Positions 45,795 to 53,884 of a stretch of 64,000 bases of DNA are shown here, one piece after another. A program made the position numbers and the translations under genes. The stretch is from Ruminococcus sp. AM36-2AA (lineage in GTDB: Bacteria; Bacillota; Clostridia; Lachnospirales; Lachnospiraceae), in assembly GCF_003461955.1 (NCBI RefSeq), contig NZ_QTYB01000012.1, positions 62,001-126,000 on the forward strand. Reading direction: 5' to 3'. Position 1 is the stretch's first letter, and each line of letters opens with the position of its first letter. The notes under the pieces are model-generated. The model was not told where the DNA came from, ran no database searches, and saw only the letters and a program-made list of their open reading frames with translations.

Positions 45795-46157
45795 TTTGCG
45801 GGTTCGGTCTGGTGTACCGGGGAGGGAGTCGGGCGGAAGGTGTTGGTGCTGAACGGACGCCCGGGAGACAGTATCTGTCCGGCTCTGCGGCTTCGTCGGG
45901 GGCTGGCTTCTAAGGTGCCGGAAATCTGCTAAAACCGTTTTCCAAAAGTCCGAACTCGCTTCGCTCAAACAACGAACTTTTAAAAAACAACGCAGATTCC
46001 CGCCGCCTAAGAAGCGCACCCCTTCTGCAGAAGCAGAGCCAGCCAGATACTGTCTCCCAGGCTGGCATTTCAAACCGGAAGGGACGGAGACGAACGTGAA
46101 CGTTCTGTCCTGCTGTGTTTGTCAGTAAAAGTCAATACTCCACATCCACCCAATATT
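45795..46157. other. Gap between lpdD-like and MATE genes, dominated by a large palindrome
   Basis: 363 bases between convergent genes. No gene supported. Most of it is the long inverted repeat listed next; the remainder is unremarkable. Confidence 0.6.
45859..46062. repeat. Long imperfect inverted repeat (about 200 nt)
   Basis: Three nested arm pairs in register: 45859-45888 with 46033-46062 (about 26 of 30 pair; gggagacagtatctg core), 45906-45929 with 45992-46015 (gcttct...aaatctgc), and aaaagtccg (45944-45952) with cgaactttt (45973-45981). The 17-nt gaps between first and second arms are equal on both sides. As RNA it would fold into one long hairpin in either direction. Confidence 0.75.
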
Positions 46158-47534
46158 CTATTTATTATTCTCAAATATATCCTCACGGGTAATATTCTTA
46201 GCCCATTTTCCACTAAGATACCTCTTAATAACCCAAGGCCACTTCACAAATTCATCCGTACAGAGCAGAAAATACACCCACATAACCGGTAGCTTCAGTA
46301 CAAATGCGGCGAAGAATCCAAGTGGTACTGCATATACCCACATATCAATGGTATCACAGATCAGGCCAAACTTCGTATCACCGCCTGCACGGAATACACC
46401 GGCGATCAGGGTTGTATTTACTGCAGTTCCCATAATGTAATAACAGTTGATCAGAAGCATATACTTCAGATAATGCATAGCCGTAGGAGTCAGGGAAGCA
46501 AACTTCATGATAAAAGGCGTAATAGCAAGAACGATCAGGCCGCCAAAAGCACCGGCGATCACTGTAAGTTTCAAAGTTTTGGAAGCATAATGCTTGGAAC
46601 GCTCCAGATCTCCCTGGCCCATCACATTTCCAAGAAGGATACCACCTGCGCTTGCAATACCAAAACAGAAAACTGTACCAATATTACGGACAACCACAAC
46701 CAGAGAATTGGCAGCAACTGCATCTGTGCCAAGATGCCCGAGGATCACCGAATACATGGAAAAACCAACACTCCAGGAAATATCATTGCCAAGAGCCGGC
46801 AGGGAAAGCCGTACAAAATCGCTGAACAGCAGCTTATTTTTAATAAACATATACCGAAGATCCAGCCGTACATTTTTACTGAAGGCGGAAACGATAAAAC
46901 ATGCGATCAGCTCCACGGTTCTGGAAAGCGCGGTAGCAATGGCAACACCAGTGGCTCCAAGTTTTGGAGCTCCGAAAAGGCCGAAGATAAATGTTGCGTT
47001 CAAAAGGATATTCAGCCCGAAAGCCAGCATATTCATGGCCATGCTGACAGTCACCCGCCCGATACTTCGAAGAACAGCCAGATAAACCTCCGTCATACCC
47101 CAGCAGATATAGGTGATACCCATAATGCGGATATAAGAAGAACCTATGGCCAGAAGTTCCGGGTCATTGGTGAACAGTTTCATCATCATCTGCGGCATGG
47201 TAAACGCAACCAGAGCCACAAGAATAGAGATGATCATGGAAAAACGAAGTGCAATTCCCTCAATGATCTGAATGGCTTTGTAATCCCCTTTTCCGTAATA
47301 CTGGGCACAAAGCAGGGTAGCACCTGTACCAAGACCGTAGTATACCATGAACAGGACATTGGAATAATTTGCTGCCAGGGAAACTGCGGAGATGGATGAC
47401 TGACCTACAAAGTTCAGCATGATAACGTCAGCAGAATTGACCGCTGCACTGAGCAGGTTCTGAATGATGATAGGGATGACAAGCTTAACGATCTGTGGAT
47501 AAAAGTCATCCCGCTGCGAAAGTTGATTTCTCAT
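46158..47534 (-). CDS. MATE-family efflux transporter
   Basis: 458 aa from ATG 47534, which has GGAGGAGG upstream; the frame opens further but without a site. Twelve membrane segments in two homologous halves (IVKLVIPIIIQNLLSAAVNSADVIMLNFVG starts half one; LFSDFVRLSLPALGNDISWSVGFSMYSVILG half two). Drug or metabolite/cation antiporter; substrate unknown. Monocistronic, convergent with the lpd-type operon. Confidence 0.9.
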   Translation of the reverse strand: MRNQLSQRDDFYPQIVKLVIPIIIQNLLSAAVNSADVIMLNFVGQSSISAVSLAANYSNVLFMVYYGLGTGATLLCAQYYGKGDYKAIQIIEGIALRFSMIISILVALVAFTMPQMMMKLFTNDPELLAIGSSYIRIMGITYICWGMTEVYLAVLRSIGRVTVSMAMNMLAFGLNILLNATFIFGLFGAPKLGATGVAIATALSRTVELIACFIVSAFSKNVRLDLRYMFIKNKLLFSDFVRLSLPALGNDISWSVGFSMYSVILGHLGTDAVAANSLVVVVRNIGTVFCFGIASAGGILLGNVMGQGDLERSKHYASKTLKLTVIAGAFGGLIVLAITPFIMKFASLTPTAMHYLKYMLLINCYYIMGTAVNTTLIAGVFRAGGDTKFGLICDTIDMWVYAVPLGFFAAFVLKLPVMWVYFLLCTDEFVKWPWVIKRYLSGKWAKNITREDIFENNK

Positions 47535-47923
47535 TTCCTCCTCCAAAAAAATACAACTACAGTAATGGGAGTGCACGTTTTACAAACAGGAAATCCACAG
47601 GTACCGTAATTGTGTCAGCTTTTGTAAAAAATATAAAGCCAACATAATTGCACGATAACACAGTTTACAGACAGTGTCAATCGGCAAACTGCAAAATTGT
47701 TTAAACAACTTATGGGAAAATGACGAAGACAAGTCCGCAGAGGAAACATCATGGTTTTATGCAAAAAAATGCATAAAAAATCAGATCACCAGTTGTTGAG
47801 ATTTCCAATCCGTGATACACTGAATGCAAACCGTGAAACAATCGTGTTCATGAACATACGGCGAAGTGGAACAGAAAAATCCGCCTTGCGAAAGATATTT
47901 TCAGAGAAAGAGGAGTAAAGCAC
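47535..47923. promoter_or_regulatory. Divergent promoter region between MATE and AAA+ genes
   Basis: 389 bases. A perfect 12-bp palindrome TTGTTTAAACAA lies at 47697-47708, and cagttt/aaactg form a loose inverted repeat at about 47662-47690. A TTGTTG-17-TACACT promoter with extended TGA (47793-47821) faces the AAA+ gene. The palindrome may be an operator for the pump gene (inference). Confidence 0.45.
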
Positions 47924-49414
47924 ATGCCAGTTTTTGATTTCAGTGCGGCACCGGCAGACAAAAATGAGACAAAGAGCCAGTGCACATATACAACGTTTCG
48001 TTCCAATGAGACAAAAGCCACACCGGAGAAACCGGTGCTGATCCTGGATAACAGCAAAAGAGAGTGGAAACATCATTCCTGCGGATATTTTTCCAATCCT
48101 GCAAAGCAGACTGCATTTGAGTTCAAGGAAGAGGACGGTGTTTTTCCGGCAGATATCCTGAAGATCGATTCTCGTTTTACAAGCCTGATTAAATGGCTCG
48201 GAGAAAATCATATCAACATCCGTCTTTCCGGACAGAATACAGAAGAGGGATATGCCGTTTACAAGATCCGTGAGATCGCTTTTGGCGGCGGTACCAAGCT
48301 TTCTGCAGAGGATGGATTTCTTCAGTTCATGATCGAGCGTCTCTTTGCAAGCAGTGCGCCGGCAGAAGTAAATGAGGACGATGAGGAGGAAGAAGACGGT
48401 GATGACATGAAGCTCACCAGCATTCAGAGTATCACCGACTTTATGACCTGTGCCGGAAAGACCATGCCGGATAATATCCGTCTCTGGGCGAGAAGAAACC
48501 TGGCAGTTGCCCGCTCCCATGAGGTTTCCCAGGAGGAAAGACGTCATGCTCAGAGAGCACTTTCCATCATGATGAACATTCAGTGGAAACATAATTACTT
48601 TGAGTCTATTGATCCCAAGGAAGCACGTCGTATCCTGGATGAGGAACTTTATGGAATGGAACGTGTAAAACAGAGGATTATTGAGACGATCATCCAGATC
48701 AACCGTACCCATACACTTCCTGCTTACGGACTGCTTCTGGTAGGACCGGCGGGTACCGGTAAATCTCAGATCGCCTATGCAGTTGCAAGGATCCTGAAAA
48801 TGCCGTGGACAACTCTGGATATGAGTTCCATTAACGATCCGGAACAGCTGACCGGAAGTTCCCGTGTCTACGCAAATGCCAAGCCAGGAATCATCATGGA
48901 GGCTTTTTCCATGGCAGGAGAATCCAATCTGGTATTTATTATCAACGAGCTTGACAAGGCTGCATCAGGGAAAGGCAACGGAAATCCGGCAGATGTGCTT
49001 CTGACACTTCTGGATAATCTTGGTTTCACAGATAACTACATGGAATGTATGGTTCCGACCGTTGGTGTCTATCCGATTGCCACAGCCAATGACAAGGCAC
49101 AGATCAGTGCTCCTCTGATGTCCCGTTTTGCAGTGATCGACATTCCGGATTACACACCGGAGGAAAAGAAGATCATCTTCTCCAGATTTGCACTTCCAAA
49201 AGTTCTGAAACGTATGAGCCTGAAGCCGGAAGAATGTATTGTAACCGATGAGGCGCTGGATGCAGTGATCAAGAAATTTGAGGACACTACAGGAATCCGT
49301 GATCTGGAGCAGGCGGCAGAGCATATCGCGGCCAATGCGCTGTATCAGATCGAGGTGGATCATGTGAAAGCCGTGACCTTTACCCCGGAGATGGTACAGG
49401 AGCTTCTGGACTGA
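47924..49414 (+). CDS. Lon-like AAA+ ATPase without protease domain
   Basis: 496 aa. Residues 1-140 are of unknown fold; 148-161 is a very acidic linker (NEDDEEEEDGDD); 165-260 is helical and ends with a Lon-like RRILDEELYGMERVKQRI. The AAA+ module follows: Walker A GPAGTGKS (274-281), Walker B VFIINE (337-342) with Asn341 where Asp is usual, sensor-1 Asn389, Arg finger Arg401 in MSRF, sensor-2 GIRDLE (Arg459). The chain stops after the small AAA+ subdomain, so the Lon Ser-Lys protease domain is absent. Monocistronic. Role unknown; a remodelling ATPase is likely. Confidence 0.8.
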   Translation: MPVFDFSAAPADKNETKSQCTYTTFRSNETKATPEKPVLILDNSKREWKHHSCGYFSNPAKQTAFEFKEEDGVFPADILKIDSRFTSLIKWLGENHINIRLSGQNTEEGYAVYKIREIAFGGGTKLSAEDGFLQFMIERLFASSAPAEVNEDDEEEEDGDDMKLTSIQSITDFMTCAGKTMPDNIRLWARRNLAVARSHEVSQEERRHAQRALSIMMNIQWKHNYFESIDPKEARRILDEELYGMERVKQRIIETIIQINRTHTLPAYGLLLVGPAGTGKSQIAYAVARILKMPWTTLDMSSINDPEQLTGSSRVYANAKPGIIMEAFSMAGESNLVFIINELDKAASGKGNGNPADVLLTLLDNLGFTDNYMECMVPTVGVYPIATANDKAQISAPLMSRFAVIDIPDYTPEEKKIIFSRFALPKVLKRMSLKPEECIVTDEALDAVIKKFEDTTGIRDLEQAAEHIAANALYQIEVDHVKAVTFTPEMVQELLD

Positions 49415-49445
49415 CGCAGAGATTTGTTTTAGAATGATAAATAAG

Positions 49446-49480
49446 AATGCTTCCGGAAAAATTTTCGGAAGCATTTTTTT
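49446..49480 (+). terminator. Terminator of the AAA+ gene
   Basis: aatgcttccg (49446-49455) pairs perfectly with cggaagcatt (49466-49475), followed by a seven-T run. Confidence 0.9.
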
Positions 49481-49573
49481 ACAAAATCAAGTAAGTCTCT
49501 TGTGGGGGTGCGAAAAGAGATAAGCAGTGGGTGGGGACTTGCCTGGAAATTATAAAAATAATCAAATCAGGGA

Positions 49574-49630
49574 TTGCCTGAGAACACGTAAATGTGTATA
49601 ATAAAGTAAAAATATGTGCACGTGAACACA
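49574..49630 (+). promoter_or_regulatory. Promoter and dyads of the lacI-type gene
   Basis: TTGCCT (49574-49579), 17 nt and TATAAT (49597-49602). ACAC-gtaaat-GTGT (49584-49597) sits in the spacer and TGTG-cacgtgaa-CACA (49615-49630) just downstream. Two similar dyads overlapping the promoter suggest autorepression (inference). Confidence 0.55.
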
Positions 49631-49662
49631 GTAAGCACAGGAGATGTTTTGGAGGGTAAAAT

Positions 49663-50694
49663 ATGGCAGTAACGTTACAGCAGATCGCGGAAGCGGCCGG
49701 GGTTTCAAGAGGCACCGTGGACAGGGCACTGAACAACAGAGGCCGTATCCGCCCGGAAGTAGAGGAAAAGATCAAAAAGATCGCTCAGGAGATGGGGTAT
49801 CAACCCAGCCGTGCAGGTCGTGCCCTTGCTATGGCAAAGCGGAAGATCCGTATCGGTGTGATCCTTCAGTATATGAAGACCCCTTTTATGCAGCAGGTTT
49901 TAAAGGGTGTCCTGGAAGCAAAAGAAGAAGTGGAGAGTTTTGGCGGAACGGTAAAGATCTATGAGATCGAGGGTGTGGAGCCGGAAAAAGTAATGGCTGC
50001 AATGGAAGAACTCCGGGAAGAAGGTTTTAACGGGATTGCGCTGACACCATCGGAAGATCAGTTATTAAGAGCGAGGATCGATCAGTATCAGGAAGAGTAT
50101 GGAATTCCGGTAGTTACCTTTAATGCAGATCTGGAAGATACGAAGCGATTATGTTTTGTGGGACAGGATACGTTTCAGGCCGGTCGTACAGCAGCAGGCT
50201 TGATGGGGGAAATGACAGGAGGAAGCGGACAGGTTGCCATCATTTCCGGACAGGTTGCCAATCCTGGCCTGATCAGCAGGCAGAAGGGATTTTCAACAGA
50301 GATCAAGGAAAGTTTCCCGGGAATTGAGGTTGTGGATACAAGATATTCCTATGATGATGAGTGGGTGGCATCCAAGATCGTGGAAGAACTTCTGGAACTT
50401 TATCCGGAACTGACCGGTATCTATATTACGGGTCATGGTGTAAAGGGTGTCTGCCAGACGCTACAGAAGCTTGGAAAAGACAAAACCATGCATGTGATCG
50501 CCAACGATTTTCTGGAAGAAAATCTGAAATGGCTGAAAGAGGGTACCATTAATTTCCTTATCGGCCAGGATGCCGCTGTACAGGGGCATTCCCCGGTGAC
50601 CATTCTTTTTCAGCTACTATTTGACAGTAAGAAGCCGGAGAAAGAATTCCAATATACAGATATCGTGATCCGTACCAGATATAACATGGGCTGA
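49663..50694 (+). CDS. LacI-family transcriptional regulator
   Basis: 343 aa. N-terminal LacI HTH (TLQQIAEAAGVSRGTVDRALNNRGRI) with hinge helix QPSRAGRALA, then a type 1 periplasmic-binding-like domain most like ribose/galactose-binding forms (FNADLEDTKRLCFVGQD, GQDAAVQGHSPVTILFQLL). No transporter or sugar enzyme is adjacent, so its targets are elsewhere or only itself. Confidence 0.9.
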   Translation: MAVTLQQIAEAAGVSRGTVDRALNNRGRIRPEVEEKIKKIAQEMGYQPSRAGRALAMAKRKIRIGVILQYMKTPFMQQVLKGVLEAKEEVESFGGTVKIYEIEGVEPEKVMAAMEELREEGFNGIALTPSEDQLLRARIDQYQEEYGIPVVTFNADLEDTKRLCFVGQDTFQAGRTAAGLMGEMTGGSGQVAIISGQVANPGLISRQKGFSTEIKESFPGIEVVDTRYSYDDEWVASKIVEELLELYPELTGIYITGHGVKGVCQTLQKLGKDKTMHVIANDFLEENLKWLKEGTINFLIGQDAAVQGHSPVTILFQLLFDSKKPEKEFQYTDIVIRTRYNMG

Positions 50695-50718
50695 AGACAG
50701 TCTGTGGTTTGAAAAAAG

Positions 50719-50770
50719 TTTAGCTGAATCAGGGAAATATCCTGCGGATCGCGAATATCCCCTTGATAAT
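50719..50770. repeat. Dispersed element, copy C
   Basis: Between the lacI-type gene and the next. Matches copy A closely: gaatcaggga, hairpin ATCC-TGC-GGAT (50739-50749), then cgcgaatatccccttg. Terminal arms are degenerate here. Confidence 0.5.
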
Positions 50771-50784
50771 GTTTGGAGATTAAT

Positions 50785-51291
50785 ATGAATTATAAAAATG
50801 TAAAAATTGCAGAAGGTGCCAGGATCGCAAAACAGTCGGTGATCCTGGGTGATGTGACGATCGGTCGTGACAGCTGTGTGCTGTATTATGCAGTGATCCG
50901 TGGAGATGATGCTCCTGTAGTGATTGGAGAGGAGACGAATATCCAGGAGAACTGTACGATTCATGTCAGCCATAACATGCCGGTCCATATCGGAAATAAT
51001 GTTACTGTAGGACATAATGCAGTAATCCACGGCTGTATCATCGGAGACCGGACACTGATCGGAATGGGGGCAGTGATCCTGGATGGTGCAAAGATTGGAA
51101 ACGACTGCATCATAGGAGCCGGAAGCCTTGTGACCAAGAATACAGTAATCCCGGATGGTTCTCTGGTAATGGGAAGTCCGGCCAGAATCAAACGTAATCT
51201 TACCTGGGAAGAAAAACTTGGGATTGTGGAAAACAGCAAAGAATATCTTGCAGTGTCTGAAGAGATGAAAGAGCAGGATGTATTATTATGA
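50785..51291 (+). CDS. Gamma-carbonic-anhydrase-like hexapeptide-repeat protein
   Basis: 168 aa from ATG 50785 (TTTGGAGA upstream). Left-handed beta-helix with hexapeptide repeats (IGRDSC, IGEETN, IGNNVT, IGDRTL, IGNDCI) and a C-terminal helix. Three zinc-ligand histidines are in place: HVSHN and GHNAVIHG. Similar to YrdA/CaiE-type proteins, whose carbonic anhydrase activity is often weak or unproven. Monocistronic. Confidence 0.9.
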   Translation: MNYKNVKIAEGARIAKQSVILGDVTIGRDSCVLYYAVIRGDDAPVVIGEETNIQENCTIHVSHNMPVHIGNNVTVGHNAVIHGCIIGDRTLIGMGAVILDGAKIGNDCIIGAGSLVTKNTVIPDGSLVMGSPARIKRNLTWEEKLGIVENSKEYLAVSEEMKEQDVLL

Positions 51292-51329
51292 AAGTAATTG
51301 CTTTGCGATTGCGTTCCGATCATAAATGA

Positions 51330-51372
51330 ACAGCTCCGACTGCTTTGTAATATCAGAAGCAGTCGGAGCTGT
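51330..51372. terminator. Bidirectional terminator (gamma-CA-like / AGCS)
   Basis: acagctccgactgc (51330-51343) and gcagtcggagctgt (51359-51372) form a perfect 14-bp stem between convergent genes. Confidence 0.88.
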
Positions 51373-51408
51373 AATTTTGTTATATAAAATAATCATATTT
51401 GTGTGTTT

Positions 51409-52791
51409 TTACTTATCGATCACTTCTACAGGTGTGTCATCCCGTGCATCCAGATCATTGATATATTTTTGGGTCTCTTTTATGATCACATTGGAAAGAA
51501 GTAATACTGCGATCAGGTTCGGAATGGCCATCAGGGCATTCAGGATATCGGCTACGGTCCATACCAGATTCAGAGAAATAACAGGAGCAATGGCGGCTAC
51601 CGCAATGTACAGAACACGATATGGAATAAGGCCTTTTTTGCCGGAAAAATACTCGACACACCGTTCCCCGTAATATGCCCATCCAAGGACGGTAGAGTAT
51701 GCGAAGGAAATGATACCTACCACCAGGATCACGGGACCCAAACCTGGGATCTGCTGAAAAGCAAGGGTGGTAAGGACACTGCCATCTGTGATATTTCCCA
51801 TATCGATAGATGGGTTTTTCATAATACTGGTAACGAGAACAAGACCGGTCATCAGACACACTACAACGGTATCCCAGAAGGTACCGGTGCTGGAAACAAG
51901 AGCCTGACGTACCGGATTTCTTGTCTGAGCAGCAGCGGCAGCGATAGGAGCAGAACCCATACCGGATTCATTGGAAAAAAGTCCTCTTGCGATTCCATAC
52001 TGCATGGCCATCATGATACCACGTCCTACAAGACCACCGGCAGCAGCCCCTGGTGTAAATGCAAGCTTGCAGATGGTTTCTACAGCGGGGATAATAAAGT
52101 CAAAATTGATCCCAAGGATGATGATGCAGCCGATCACATAGAAAAATGCCATAAACGGAACAAGACGTTCACATACCGTTGCAATGGATTTAATCCCACC
52201 GAAAATAACAAGAGCAGTAAGAACCGCTACTGCGATACCGATCACTGCAGGTGGGATATGGAGGTTTTCATTGCATACCGTTGCAATGGCATTGACCTGT
52301 GTGGCACATCCGATTCCAAAGGAAGCAAAACCGCCGAAGAATGCAAAGATCAGACCAAGCCAGCGCATATTCAGTCCACGCTCCAGAGCATACATGGCAC
52401 CACCCTGCATACGGCCGTCTTTGGTTTTGACACGGTATTTTACGGCAATGAGAGATTCGCTGTATTTGGTGGCGATTCCGAAAACACCGGTAAGCCAGCA
52501 CCAGAGAACTGCGCCGGGACCGCCAAGAGCAATGGCGGTTCCCACACCGATGATATTTCCGGTTCCAATGGTAGAAGCAAGTGCTGTGGTCAGAGCACCA
52601 AACTGGCTGACTTCACCTTCTGCGTCGGGATCCTTGGTAACAGACAGGCGGATGGCAGTACCGATCTTTCGCTGGATCACACCGGTACGGATGGTCATAA
52701 AAATATGGGTGCCCAGAAGCAAAATGATCATCCACCAGCCCCACACCAGGCTGTCAATCTGGTTTATCACATTTCCGATTGCATTCATCAT
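51409..52791 (-). CDS. Sodium:alanine/glycine symporter (AGCS family)
   Basis: 460 aa, about eleven membrane segments. Family signatures: GALTTALASTIGTGNIIGVGTAIALGGPGAVLWCW near residue 65-98 and GIARGLFSNESGMGSAPIAAAAAQT. Imports small neutral amino acids with Na+. GGAGG site at the start. Alone, convergent with the gamma-CA-like gene. Substrate (Ala, Gly or Gln) cannot be fixed. Confidence 0.92.
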   Translation of the reverse strand: MMNAIGNVINQIDSLVWGWWMIILLLGTHIFMTIRTGVIQRKIGTAIRLSVTKDPDAEGEVSQFGALTTALASTIGTGNIIGVGTAIALGGPGAVLWCWLTGVFGIATKYSESLIAVKYRVKTKDGRMQGGAMYALERGLNMRWLGLIFAFFGGFASFGIGCATQVNAIATVCNENLHIPPAVIGIAVAVLTALVIFGGIKSIATVCERLVPFMAFFYVIGCIIILGINFDFIIPAVETICKLAFTPGAAAGGLVGRGIMMAMQYGIARGLFSNESGMGSAPIAAAAAQTRNPVRQALVSSTGTFWDTVVVCLMTGLVLVTSIMKNPSIDMGNITDGSVLTTLAFQQIPGLGPVILVVGIISFAYSTVLGWAYYGERCVEYFSGKKGLIPYRVLYIAVAAIAPVISLNLVWTVADILNALMAIPNLIAVLLLSNVIIKETQKYINDLDARDDTPVEVIDK

Positions 52792-52928
52792 AGAAATCTC
52801 CTCCCTTTCTCAAAGCGGATTCTGCAATATTCAAAAAAAGATCTCCGAAGCTCTAAGGTCGGCAGGTATGAAAAAGATACCTTATGCTGTGATGGAGAAA
52901 GTGATCATCGGAAGACTGCAGAAATAAC

Positions 52929-52973
52929 ACAAGGGCGTGCAGACATATGAAAATATGTGCTGTACGCCCTTGT
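52929..52973 (-). terminator. Terminator of the TauE/amidohydrolase transcript
   Basis: caagggcgt (52930-52938) and acgcccttg (52964-52972), with further pairing of gcagacata and tatgtgc inside, form a long hairpin downstream of the TauE gene on the minus strand. Confidence 0.65.
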
Positions 52974-53059
52974 ACGTTACGCTCTTTTGTTGTAATGATT
53001 ATGTTGATTATACAGGAATTTTTAGAATGATGCAACAAAAAAAGATAATTTACAGTATT

Positions 53060-53884
53060 TTATGCCAGCATATAAATTGCGATGCAGACAGAGAAAACGG
53101 CTACAAATATTTTCAGCCCCTGAACCGGAACTTTTCCTGCAAACCGGCTTCCAAGCCATACGCCAATTCCGTGAGTCAGAACGATCAGCACCAGAAGTCC
53201 CAGGATTTCTGTCCAGGTAATTCTGGAAAGATAGCCGATACATGCAGGAATGGCAATAAACACAGAATCAAAAAGTGCCACACCGACGGCAATCCTTGCG
53301 GACACTCCGCATGCTACCAGAAGAGGCATCACAAGTACCGGGCCGCCTGCACCGGAGAGAGAACAGATCGCTCCGGTTGTGATTCCGAGGAAAATCAGGA
53401 ATCCCATATGGTCTGCAATAGATTTTGGATGGGAAGGATTAGAAGATGCTGATTTTTTTCCATCGGAAATAACTTTCTTTGCAGAGACAGAATCCGCTTT
53501 CCGTTTTTCATTCCACATCCGGACCAGAATGGAAGCACCGGAAAACAGTACCACCAGATAAAGGATGGTTTTTGCTGTGGATTTCTCGATCATGGACTGG
53601 AGGAACACACCGGCAATGGCTCCGATGAGGCTGCCGATACCAAGTTTCAGGGACATCCGTACCTCCAGATTTCCGGCTTTGTAATAATTGAAAGAACCAA
53701 TGATGCCGGACACCAGAAACGCAAGAAAACTGAGTGCCAGCGCATAGGTCACATCAAAGCCCAGTCCGCTGGTATACAGCATGGGAAGCAGAAAACCGGC
53801 AATTCCACAGATTCCGATGCATCCGCCGACTGCCATATTTGCGGCTGCGATGATCGCGAGAGTCAGGATGGTTAAAGAACTCAT
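53060..53884 (-). CDS. TauE/SafE-family exporter
   Basis: 274 aa, about eight membrane segments in two halves, with the family's GICGIAGFLLPML at the start of half one and SLSGAGGPVLVMPLLVACG in half two. Members are proposed exporters of sulfite, sulfoacetate or other small anions. Overlaps the amidohydrolase by 4 bases, so both are made together; it may expel the enzyme's product (inference). Confidence 0.85.
   Translation of the reverse strand: MSSLTILTLAIIAAANMAVGGCIGICGIAGFLLPMLYTSGLGFDVTYALALSFLAFLVSGIIGSFNYYKAGNLEVRMSLKLGIGSLIGAIAGVFLQSMIEKSTAKTILYLVVLFSGASILVRMWNEKRKADSVSAKKVISDGKKSASSNPSHPKSIADHMGFLIFLGITTGAICSLSGAGGPVLVMPLLVACGVSARIAVGVALFDSVFIAIPACIGYLSRITWTEILGLLVLIVLTHGIGVWLGSRFAGKVPVQGLKIFVAVFSVCIAIYMLA

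Noticed and set aside
45567..46073. A 168-codon minus-strand frame through lpdD-like gene and the palindrome
   Set aside because: Open only because of G-rich sequence and the inverted repeat; no family resemblance or ribosome site.
46473..47399. A 308-codon plus-strand frame across the MATE gene
   Set aside because: Low-complexity, His/Lys/Ser-rich translation with no motif; shadow of a well-supported transporter.
47786..48712. A 308-codon minus-strand frame over the AAA+ gene
   Set aside because: No recognisable domain; the AAA+ motifs are on the plus strand.
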